DNA from: Hymenochaete sp. R1
Lineage: Eukaryota > Basidiomycota > Agaricomycetes > Hymenochaetales > Hymenochaetaceae
Direction: 5' to 3'
DNA: 64,000 nt
Assembly (NCBI GenBank): GCA_019400425.1
Contig: JAFREE010000007.1
Coordinates: 1 to 64,000 of the forward strand
Part shown: positions 22,521 to 33,157 of the stretch, one piece after another
How the letters are laid out: every line of letters starts with the position of its first letter
Numbering within the stretch: the first letter of the stretch is position 1
Program-made: the position numbers and the translations under genes
The notes under the pieces: generated by a model
What the model saw: the letters and a program-made list of their open reading frames with translations, nothing else
What the model was told of the DNA's origin: nothing
Databases searched by the model: none

Positions 22521-25500
22521 GGGCCCCCTTCCGCTAAACCCCTTGATTGACCGAATTCCAACTCCCCCGGGCCCCAGGCCTCCCTCGGTTTGTACATGTA
22601 TCTTTTTGTATGCCCCGTCCTTCTTAACGCGGTACCTACCCGACCTTCTTCGCAACTTCGCCAACGAGGGTGTACAGCATGATCTTCGAGGAAAGAAAGC
22701 CGAAAGATCTGTACCCATTTACTGGCAATGTATGTACCCGCAAGTACGCAAAAACGGCTCGGGATGCCCAATGCTGGCGGGAAGGTTAATCAGCGACGTT
22801 CACATGAACGACACGCAGCCGACCCGCCTCTTACTGTAAGCCAGCTAGCGATCTTTCCTGCTGGACGTTGGGATGAGTCATCCCCGAACCCGAAGCGGGT
22901 CCCCCAGGCCCCCGACACAGCGTCTAATGAGCCGGTGAACTTCCGTGTCCGAACACTAGTACTACGCTGGTACTGGGATGCTTCACTAACAGTCGTTGTC
23001 ATTGTCACCGCCGGTCTCTTGATACTAGTAGTCGGCCATTTCTTGCTCCGCCACGATACTGCTTACTGCATCCGCTCTTGCCTCCGAATTCGGTGTTTCG
23101 TTTGTGGTTGTAGGTCTGTTTCAACGCGGGGACTCGGAGAGAAGGGGGGCGGGGGGCGAGGAACACCATCGGCGGTCAGAGAATCGATAATCTCGGCACA
23201 CGACACGAGACATGACGCATGAAGTGCCACGCAACACCCACCAGCCCGGGATCGGCTGCGACGCACTGGCAAATACGAAAAGACTAAGAAAAAAAGAATA
23301 AGACCCAAGACCCAAGATCCAGACATGAAATTACGGGTTCATACAGGTCCTCTCCTCGGCAAGTGCCTCCAATCCGTAAGTGGCGTACTTTCGTAAAGGT
23401 TGACTGCTGATACAATCATGCCCAGCACGCTCATACTCAACGTCACGAACAGTTACAACTTGAATGTCAGTGCCAATGGTTATCGCAAAGACAAAGGACG
23501 CCGCCCAGTCCCCAGCTCATACCGGGGCCCGGGCCGTACAATCGCGACTCGTCATGCAAAGGAAGCGCCGGCAGCAAGAAAGAAACAAGTACAGTACAAG
23601 CAACTCGGAAGCACGTCTTCGGGGATAATACCTCCTCCCTCGGCCCATGGCCATCATATCATACCTCTCAAATTCTCTTACTTACTCGTCTCGTGTCTGC
23701 GGAGATCTCTTCAATTTTGGGAACGATCATCACACATCATCAATCCTCAGCTCAAACACCAGCTCAACAGAGGTCCGAATGTCAAATACAGCTGACTCAC
23801 TCACTCACTCGTCCTCAATCCCCCCCTCTCTTTACATATCGGCGGCGGCGGTCATCCAAACCTCTCCCGCAAATTCGTGCGGTCGGCCGGCCGAAGGAAA
23901 TCGCCTGTGGGCGCTCACGGGCTCGGACTCGGAGGCGCGTCATGCGTAGCGGCATTGTTATTTCACTACGTGGACTCGGGGTATTGGCACTGGAAACGCT
24001 GGATCGTGAGGGCCTTCTTACGACTGAGCGCGAACCCCAGACTCGGACTCTACTGCGGGGTGAGAGAGGGTCCAGGGGAGGGCCAAAGAGTAAGAGTCAG
24101 CGATTGGTTGTATGGTGCTCGGGCAGCAAAGAAGCGCCCATCTGGCTCTCGCTCTGGGTCATCACTTCTATACTATTGCTGCAATTTGTAAGTCATTAGT
24201 ATATTGATCACCGCGACGGCGTATATTTATGATCACCTCTCGAGTACGCGAATATCATATTCTCGTCTATCAATACCGTTAATAGTGACAGTGCCGTACA
24301 ACTCATACGCGCACACGTGCACGCGCGTTCAACATCATCTATATCCTAGACCCTGGAACGACCCGCGAGTCGTGGTACATGGAATTAGCGATCAACGATG
24401 AGTACGGGTCAACTCGCGTGCGCGGGGGGGTTGCACTGGAACTTGGGAAGAGCAAGAGGTGCACCGGTCAGTTACTGCCTATCACAGATGCGGTGCGCGC
24501 TGGACCGCTGGCGCGTCTCTGTGTCGCGTCGGTAACGTTTATATTAATGATTTCTGTTCCGTGCCCTCCGTGGCTTTGTGCGACTGAAGGAAGGACACTA
24601 AAGGAAGCATTGAAACTATTGTATTGACAAGGGGACGGACGGTCCGTCGAGTCTGCATCCGCCCCGACTTAGGCTGATAGGCGCCAAGGGAGCCTCATAT
24701 TATGTTGCGTTCGATCCTCGATTGAATTGAGACCCGTCGTTATTTTGATAGTGGTGCTAGCGGAGCGCTGGTGGTGACGTGAAGAGGAGATGGCCTAGAT
24801 CAGTAGCTGTATGTCTTCTTTCATGTTGCCTTACCTCGACATTATACTACCTTCGTACCCGATTGAGCTTTCTTCTTCAAGCCCATCATTGTCCCAAGAA
24901 AGTCATAGCAACCTCTAGTGTCAAAGGTCCCCGTCATTCCGTTCTCCCATAAGCCTCCATTTTGCTTAAGCAGTAACGTAGCGTGCAACGTACTTTAGCT
25001 CCCGAAGCACCGACGAGGCCCAGGGCAGACGGACAGACGAACGGACCAAGCTCTAAAGCCACCGACTCCGACAAGGCACCCAAGTGGACGGATCCACTGC
25101 CGACCATTTAGGCTTGCGGGCGGGCGTCTTCGATCGCACAGCCCCGGCGCCCCTCTGCGGGAGCTTCCGTCAGCATCCGTCGACGTCAGTTTTGTCATTG
25201 CTGTGCAGCGTATATCGTTCTCGTCCCTATCCCGCCTTCCATGACAGTCCGAGGTCCCAAGCCAGCCTTCCCGAGTCCGGTCGACTTGGATTGGATGCAT
25301 CATCGACAACTTGAACAACTTTTGGTGACGTGTCTTCACCCCCTCCCTTTTCCATATCTCCCATCTTTGTTATTCTTCATCATCGTAAGCCTATTCCCTC
25401 CGATGGACTTCCATCTCATCTACCTCTACCGACGTTTGATTTGATCTCAGAATCTTTTCTTCCGAGTCGAAAATCGGAGAAAAAAGTCCAGCGATCGGAG

Positions 25501-26521
25501 TCGGACTGATACACCTTCACTAAGCACTCGTTGATGCCTGTTTGCTTTTGTGATGGATTTGTGATGGCTGATGTGCTTTTTGGCAACATGTGATGGAAGG
25601 GCGAGGACTTTTTCTCCTCCCGCTGCTGACGCTAAGAAGCTTGTGAACGGTAGAACCTAATCTGGTAGGTCCGGCGGCCATTGCATCTCCGTCATAGTAC
25701 CCAAAATATCTTACCAAGAATGCCTGCACCGCCCTCGATCTCGTCGGTGAGTGCGAATGATTGCTGTCGTTTACGTGATTTGTTTCGATCTTCCCGTGTC
25801 GGTAGATCGGCTGGCAGGCAGGTAAGATGGTGAGAACAAGTATAGTGAGACACCTGCCTATATTGCTGTTTCACAATGTTTCACCGACACGCATCATTTT
25901 GAGCTATCTGGCACTCACTAAGACTACATCAAACGATCAATGCGGACTGAAACAAGCTGCCTCGAAATCAAAGGACCGCTCACGCGAGTTGGCATATACA
26001 AACAATTGATGCATTGTTCAACGTGGTGAAGAAGGTCTAGGGTGGGCCTTCAAGTAAGATGCGACTGATGCGGATGGCTGGCAAGGGTTGGATGAGTTTT
26101 TGTTCTCCCTTCCTTTGAGATTGGATGATATTGACCCTCGACGTTGAGATGGACTGTTATGCTATTAGAGTAAACTCATCATGGTGGTAAACGGGATTGA
26201 TGCGGCATGGACGAAAGCAACTCGAAAATTCAGACGAGGAGGCGAGGAGATTTCCTCTAAATTAAATCATCTGCAAAACAAACCCAAACCTTCCCACGGC
26301 TCAAGGAGAAAATTCTCTGGTCTTTCAACTTGAATCCCATCATCTGTTCATCTATTGACATCGGACGTCATTCGAAAGAAGGATAAGATATCAAAGGTTC
26401 AAGAAAATCGATATTTCCCTCACATCTTGATCGTGATTCGGCGTCAGGTATGGTAGGTATTGTACTACTATTGTCCCGTGCGTAACCCATCTGTCCATTG
26501 ATCCCGCTGATGGCCATTCGA

Positions 26522-26545
26522 TGTACTACTAGTACTAGTAGTACA
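26522..26545. repeat. Perfect 24-base palindrome built from tactagt units
   Basis: The two 12-base halves are exact reverse complements, centred between 26533 and 26534; the first half reads tgtactactagt. It lies about 440 bases beyond the 3' end of the hydrolase gene. It could be a dimeric protein site or a cruciform-prone relic; nothing else identifies it. Confidence 0.8.
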
Positions 26546-26987
26546 CTTGGATTTGCATCACTGGCTCGACTGATACCACATGGTTAGCCCTGATGCACAT
26601 ACCTGGTTCTTCTTTTAGTCCGTGTTGCCCGTTCGGGCTGATCCGGTGTAAGATTGTAAGATGAAAAGTTCATTTTTTCACCGCTGATTCGAACAATTAG
26701 TCCCAAACGCAGACTTAATTTTTGCTGCATCAACACTCGGAGGGTCTACTGCTTATAAAACTTCCTACGGAAGAAACGAGGCACAGAATAGAAAATGGAA
26801 CAGCGAAACTGTTTAGAGACGCCTTGGTTCGTATACAATGCGGGATATACTATGGTCAAATTACATGGGTTATATATGATAGGTAAATCATGACAAGAAA
26901 AGAATCAAAATAGGTCGTTGAAGAGGTAGGTCGGAGATATAACAAATCATAAACAAGAAACAAGTGCACGGAATAAGGATCAAACAT

Positions 26988-29787
26988 TCAAGAACGCTCA
27001 CGCTCAAATGAACGAATCAACCAATTGGAAATATCGTCAACCGCAACTCTTGCGTTCCTCATGAGAGGCATCATCTGCAGGTACCCGTGGCTCCAGCCCG
27101 GAAAGATCTGGACCGTGACATCGACCATGGCACCTGAGTCATCTTCTGAAGAAGAGTCGATTGCGGTTGATGACGACGACGACGAAAAACTTGGATGTTT
27201 AATACTCGGGTCGTCTGAAAGTCTCCTGACCGATGGCGACGTGCCTTCGTCTTTCGCCGGAATCAGTGCGGGATCTAATGTAGTGCCTTGTACTCCTGAC
27301 TTTTGCACTGCAGTCCCCGAAATTTGTTTAGCATACTGTGCTTTGTCTACCTTTGCCGTGCGTTTGATGGTTTTCTTGACTGATACAAGCTTGCGCTTGG
27401 CCGCGCGTACGCGACTGCCGAAAAGAACAGTATCGTCAACAAGAGGATCTCGTGCACCACATTGCAGAAGCAAAGGCGGAAATTCGGCTAACAGGTTGTC
27501 GGGAGCAATGAGGGGCGAGAGGCGGTAGTCGTTCTCAAAACCTGTGGGAGGTTGATGACCGATGTACAGAAGTGTCATAGTCCACATCTGAAAAGAAGAA
27601 ATCAGTCATAGGGACGTTAAACCGGTCCGGTTACCAAGAGACGACGATATACGACAGGGATGCCGCCTCAAAGACACTGATCAGGTCGCTATTTGAAGAG
27701 TGCGGCACCATACCATACCAGACAATGACATCAGCCGACCATGTCACTGGCGTTTACGCCGAGTCATCCATTGACCTTCTTCTATGATCCGGGTCCGAGA
27801 CTCCGACGACGCTTCCCGTTCGTCATACAACAGGCGAATTAAAACCAGCCGCCCGGTAGTACCGATCATCGACACCAACCAGAAAGGAAAAGCGGACGAT
27901 ATGCAAGAAAAACCCGTAACTCACCATACTTGGATTTATGATGCGATCGTGGACGTATCCACACCTACTAGAGAGCGTCAGACGTGTATGACCACCTTGA
28001 GTGATAACGGTCTTGTTCAGCGATGGTCGGCGCTCGATTGATGACCGTGGTGTCGATGCAATCTGTTGATGCTCGAATAAGCTTGGATGAGCCAATTCGT
28101 GCATCACGTTGACAGATGATAGAGTGCGTTGTTGTTCACTGACAAGTTCGAATTCAAAACTGTCCTTGAAACGATCGCGCTTGCTCTTGTCACGCGGACC
28201 AATAACTACGCTGGGGGTGGACGACAAGGCTGTGGAACCGGTCAAAGAAACATTTTGACGTCTTGCATGCGCAGCTTCAGTCCTCGCGGTTACTCTGTCG
28301 GACTCGGTCGCCTGAGATAGCAACGCAGAGCCAGATGCCTGGGACGTAGGCCATACCCACGAGTCAAATGAGAAGTTTAAAGCGGCATATGTGAGAGCAA
28401 TGGCTGAAGGTCGCGGTAATGATAAAGAGAAAAGATGATGTGTGGGACTTGTCGCTTCGATGATCTTGAACATTACGTTGACAGCGATGTTCCCTCCACT
28501 ACAAGGCTATATCAGGAAACAAAAGCCACAAAAGCAACGTCCAGACTCACGCTGAGTCGCCTGACAAGGCGACATTGAAAGATGATCCTGACATTCCAAG
28601 CGTGCGGCCCGAGGACTCTGCTAAAGTACAATAAAGGTCGAAACATTCTTCAATGGCGAACGGATACGGGTCTGAATAAAACAATCAGAATTCATTTTAG
28701 CCAATCACGATAGTTAAGACGTACATTCTGGAGCCTTTCCGTAGTCAACGCTCAGCACCGGTCGTTTCAAACTCTTTGCCCATGCTCTAAGACGTTCTTC
28801 ATGATGACGCGGGTCCATAGCGATGAAGCCGCCTCCAGGAAAGTCCAGTATGAGTTGTGTTGACTTAGCCAATTCAGCATCGCTTCCATCGAAAAAGAGA
28901 CAGGCTGAAATTGGGCGACGATGCCCGGAGTATTTCGGTCGAGTGAACGTGAGCTGACGGACTATTGGCACACGAGGCCGGTGAGGGAAAGTCAGAGCTC
29001 GCAAATAGATATTGGTTGTCTTATTCCATGTGCTTCGTAGCATAGACAAACTGCCTTGCTCTCGTATGCGCGTCACCTTCAAGTTGGAGTCCGCGTTTCA
29101 GCTTCAAAGTCGACGGCATTGACAGGAAACTCACCTTGCTATCAGCTTCATCGCTATGCATCAAATAATACAGGGAGAAAATAACAGAACATAAGTCTCG
29201 CAGCCATTTCGTGCGAATCCTAAGTGCAGTTGCAAAACCAGCGTCAAGAGCAGTTGCAACCCAGCTCGCTCTACTGAAGTCATTTGAATACTAGTGAAAA
29301 ATGTCAGCCCTGAAAGAATATATAGGGATTTTGAATGCGTACTAATTGATTGCTGGCTGGTAGAGTCGAAGGCCCTGGGTGAATGATTGTTAATTAAATC
29401 TTTGGGTATAGTAAACGAGCAGCGCACCATCAAGCCCAAAGAGTCTGTCGAAATGCCGCAGAGCGTATGTCAGAGTGAATACTGCAGTGATCAACTGCCA
29501 CGGAGCAAAGCGTTCTTTCGGCGGAGAAATGGACACAGAAATGAGTCTATTATTTCACAGAGTTCTAGACGTAATACGCACGAAGAACACGGTTGAAAGG
29601 CCGCACCCAGAAGAAACGGGGACCACGTTTGCTTGAAGTAAGAAGGCAGTATAGAGAAACGATGAGGGTAGCGTATGTCTATATTTGTCGGTTCTTGAGT
29701 GAACATGTACTGGAGGAGTTGGAAAGTAACACTGACCTGTCTACGTCTCCAGGACGTACTTGGACGACCAACGATGATGTCCAACAT
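26988..29787 (-). CDS. Alpha/beta hydrolase, hormone-sensitive-lipase type (esterase or steryl/acyl hydrolase)
   Basis: This family cleaves short acyl esters or sterol esters with a Ser-Asp-His triad. Supported exons are 29076-28725, 28671-28551, 28498-27925 and 27587-26988, preceded by an exon ending at 29135 that encodes ATALDAGFATALRIRTKWLR and a hydrophobic segment. The oxyanion loop reads LDFPGGGF, the nucleophile motif GDSAGGN spans an intron, the acid is in RDPLVDDT and the histidine in GWSHGY. A Ser-rich insertion follows RVRAAKRK. The N-terminus, starting near 29787 with MLDIIVGRPSTSW, seems to carry a membrane segment, but its splicing is uncertain. The last intron (27588-27924, 337 bases) is several times longer than any neighbour. 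All catalytic residues are present, so the enzyme is likely active; the substrate is unknown. Confidence 0.82.
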
Positions 29788-30611
29788 GGTTATACGGAAA
29801 ACCGAAGATCCACAAGAAGGAATATATGAACTGTGGGAACCGAAGACCGGTATGTAGGTGGCGAGAACGTTTCTGTGGCAAAGGTGACTGAGGATAAATG
29901 TCTCAAGGGAACCGAGCCGGCTAGCTTAACACCTTGACGAAAGTAGAATGTGTATTGAATAAAAGATGCGAGTTGAAAAGGACATGGGAGGTCCCAGGCA
30001 AAGAGAGAGCAATGCGGGGAGGAGGTCGACTCGTAGTAATACTATGTGTATCGCATTTGTAGACTCATCATGGCCACTCGCATGTGATTTCCCCGCCTCA
30101 ACCCTATGGCGTGTCTCCATTAGGGGTTAATCGAGTTATCATTCCGCCATAGTAGGGGCGTTGAGTAAGGAGTTGAGTAAGGACACGATCTAAAGATAAC
30201 CTAATCCTGAATTCTTAGAGGCACGAGTAGGTTTGTTTGCAGGACGTAGGAGTGGTAAGCCTGATGATCCTGGCTGGTGACGAGACCTTCGAGTAACTTT
30301 GGCTGCCACTGCCAACGCGAACCATCCACATATCTCTGCAAAAATATTTGAAATCAGAGTTCTGGACCAGGATTACTGGTGGGTGTCGAATTTGACGCTA
30401 TTGTAGTGGGCAAGGTATGGGATATGAGTGATCGTGGTTGTAAATTGAGGAAGGGCCGGAGAATTTCTGAGAGAGCAGTTGCCGGCACCCCGGCCCGCCG
30501 GTAAGCTTCCCTGAAGCCGTCTTCCGAGAGTCCGAATCCTGTTGCAACCCCTTGCTCGATCCATTCTATTTCAACAACTATCGATCCCACGATATCGCAG
30601 ATACGACAGCT
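29788..30611. other. Divergent upstream region of the hydrolase and allantoicase
   Basis: An 824-base interval between divergent genes. A 78-codon minus-strand frame at 30354-30590 has no recognisable motif. The region should carry both promoters; GATA-type sites, which control nitrogen-catabolite genes in fungi, occur (for example gata near 30193 and 30593), but so short a motif is expected by chance. Confidence 0.4.
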
Positions 30612-32085
30612 ATGGCTAGCGAGCGAGTGAAGTTAGGCGACTTCCAAGCTACACTTGGGACGGAGATAGGTGGATTTGATGCATAGTCTTCAGTATGAAT
30701 TCCCTGCTCATTCTCATTCTCGGCGATAAGAACTTTCAAGTGTCGCCCTGGGTGGAACTATCATCGGGGTATCAGACGAGTTCTTCGCTAAAGCTGATAA
30801 CCTCATTAAAGTAGATGTGAGTGCCGAGATATTGCACTTGTGAAAGCTGTGCATTGCAATGCTAATTTTAACAGCCCGCTCCGAGCCTGAAAGGTCAGTT
30901 TGGACCCAACGGAGCTTTGTATTCAGGATGGGAAACCAGGAGACATAACGCTTCGGGAGTCGACTGGTGATAAATTTAGATCGCTCACACCTTCCAATCA
31001 TCGGTAACTAATTTATTGTAGGTGCATAGTCAAGCTTGGAGCCGTTGGATCGATCTCCGGTTTTGATATAGATACATCTCATTTCAACGGTTCGTCGCTT
31101 CGTTATACACCCAGATTGAATCGAGCTAATACTTTCCCCCCTCAAAAGGCAATGAGGCCCCAGCTGTATCTGTTCATGCGCTATTGGACATCAGAGGAGA
31201 TGCTCCTTCTGCGGACGACTCGAGGGTGAGCATATACACTGTTCTTGAACGAGTTTCTGTCTTACATTGCATGTAGTGGACAAGGATTCTTAATGATAGC
31301 CCTCTCGGACCAAGCTCTCGTCATCTTTTCAAACTCAATAATCGTACAACACCGTACAACTATGTGAAACTGAATATGTACCCTGATGGAGGAATCGCTC
31401 GTTTCCGTGTATATGGATTGGTACAGGCCGTCTTTCCCGAAGACACAAACGAAAGTATCGATCTTGCGCACGTCTTTTCTGGAGGTAGAGTTGTCTTCGT
31501 TTCAGACCAACATTTCGGAGTTGGCTCGAACTTGCTGCTCCCAGGAAGAGGTTAGTCAGCGAGAAAATGACACTACACCATGCTTACTCGAGCACCACGC
31601 AGGCAAAGACATGGGTGACGGCTGGGAGACAAAACGTAGTCGAACTAAGAATCATAAGGACTGGGTGATCATCAAGCTGTGAGTGAAGTCGCCTTGTTGT
31701 ATACCATGTCGAGATTTGACCCTTTGAAGCGGTTGTCTAGGGAATCTTGAGAGACTAGAAATCGATACAGCTCATTTTAAGGGAAATTTTCCCGAGAGCT
31801 GCGAAGTCCATGCCGTGAATTCATCGGATGTGAGCAGATTCTCGCACAAGAAATAAATTCCGAACTGATGTTGTGGAGAAGGTTGTTCCTCAAGTTGAAG
31901 AGTCGCAGTGGACATTGATACTACCGCGTTCGAAACTACAGGCTCATCATCAACATTATTTTGACCTTCATGACACAGAAGGCAAGGTTTTCACCCACAT
32001 TAAGGTTACAATATATCCCGATGGCGGAATAAAGCGAGTAAGAGTAACTGGGAAAAGAGTAACAGATCTGAAAAATAGTCAGTGA
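30612..32085 (+). CDS. DAL2: Allantoicase
   Basis: Allantoicase splits allantoate into ureidoglycolate and urea in the purine-degradation pathway. Nine exons (30612-30669, 30731-30816, 30875-30966, 31022-31089, 31149-31225, 31277-31550, 31603-31678, 31730-31829, 31882-32085) give 344 residues, a normal length. Both halves of the internally duplicated fold are visible: [26 protein letters not shown] and [17 protein letters not shown] in the first, and [26 protein letters not shown] and [15 protein letters not shown] in the second. The start [12 protein letters not shown] matches the usual beginning. The stop at 32083-32085 is 42 bases before the next enzyme of the pathway on the same strand, and a GT/AG intron (32078-32122) would remove that stop and join the two in frame. 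The start of exon 9 could be three bases earlier. Confidence 0.94.
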
Positions 32086-32127
32086 CGGCGCCTTTCCGCG
32101 GCGGCATCAAGTTTACACGTAGAAATC

Positions 32128-32920
32128 ATGAATACAGAAACAAAACCACATTCTACCCAAGCACCGAAAATTGGCACTAACGTCATCATTCCAGAGATGC
32201 TTACCCGCGAAGCTTTTGAACCTTTTGGTCATGTCGTCCAAGCCTTCCCCGAGGGTGACGTTCCAGGTGACGTGAAAATGACCTCAGCTAATCAAGGTTC
32301 AGCTTCCAAGTTTCATAAACTCGCACCTATCGTATCGTCATATCCTGGGGACTCTCCTGAAGCCTGCGGACTCTCGGTGTACCGATGTGAACCACTGGAC
32401 TTCGACTTCAAGGTGGATTTTGAGAGCAACGGTCCGGGATGGCCGGTGCGGCTCCTAGAACGACACGCTTACACAAACCAAGCCTTCATTCCAATGGGAC
32501 AATCACCGATTGAACAAGGTGAAGCCATACGTAAAGGAGGAGCATATCTAGTAGTGGTTGCACTGAATGGGGAGGATGATAGACCAGATTCCAAGACTTT
32601 GAAAGCCTTTCTGGCAGCTGGTAATCAAACAGTCGTATACGGGACAGGAATTTGGCGTACGTCTTCATTTTTTGCAGAAGTAGCCTTAAATTGACAATTT
32701 TACTAGATCACCCAATGGTAGCGTTAGACAACGTACGATTTATGCTCTTTCTGCCGTCGAAAACAGTGAGCTTTGATGTTGATAGCGTTCCTTTCAGGTG
32801 ATGGACTTTACTTGCGTCGAGACCCAGATCGGAGATGGGTCAAAAGCGGACTGTGAGATTGTAGGACTCGAGAGTTTACAAGGATATCGGAAGGTGAAGT
32901 TCAATCCATACTGGAAATGA
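32128..32920 (+). CDS. DAL3: Ureidoglycolate lyase
   Basis: Ureidoglycolate lyase converts ureidoglycolate into glyoxylate and urea, the step after allantoicase. Three exons (32128-32656, 32707-32732, 32798-32920) encode 225 residues if translation starts at the ATG at 32128. Family features are LTREAFEPFGHVVQAFP, the LSVYRCEP segment, LLERHAYTNQAFIPMG with the conserved His and Gln of the active-site barrel, YLVVVALNGEDD, then GTGIWHHPMVALDN and VMDFTCVETQIGDG. The end is normal (KFNPYWK). The stretch before LTREAF is short and not conserved, so the upstream end is ambiguous: the gene may be separate or the second half of a fused transcript with allantoicase. Urea produced by both enzymes would need urease, which is not in this window. 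Confidence 0.93.
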
Positions 32921-33157
32921 GGATAAACGAACGTCATATATTTCGAGAAGAAAGAGTAGCTCTTCACCTATTTTAGTCCAAGGATTTAGTCACTTTTTGC
33001 ACGTGATAAGACTGTTACGAGCGTGACTATTTATGTCACAAACTTCGCGAGACGAGAAAGAAGTGAGCTGCTGCTTCCAAGTCGTCGAGCCACGGCAACC
33101 CCTTTCCTTTAATCAGTTATCTTCATTTTCTCCTACTCGCGATTCGTCTATGCTTGT

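Larger units (their letters stand above)
20832..26987. other. Large gene-poor upstream region of the C2H2 factor
   Basis: About 6.1 kb without a supported gene, between the start of the zinc-finger gene and the end of the hydrolase gene. All frames are short or low in complexity. It holds an AT-rich block of repeated attatt units (21108-21140), tandem CCAAT pentamers (21395-21414), an aacgc pentanucleotide repeat (21871-21890), a 14-base C-run (22507-22520), GC-rich and CT-rich blocks, and a perfect 24-base palindrome (26522-26545). A long promoter or non-coding RNA genes are possible, but I cannot show either. Confidence 0.5.

Noticed and set aside
22413..24199. Several frames of 80-168 codons on both strands
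   Set aside because: GC-rich low-complexity translations, no domains, no consistent splicing; considered chance frames in the gene-poor region.
31730..31800. Acceptor ctag at 31740 in allantoicase
   Set aside because: It puts a stop three codons downstream; the acceptor ending at 31729 keeps the conserved [10 protein letters not shown] frame.
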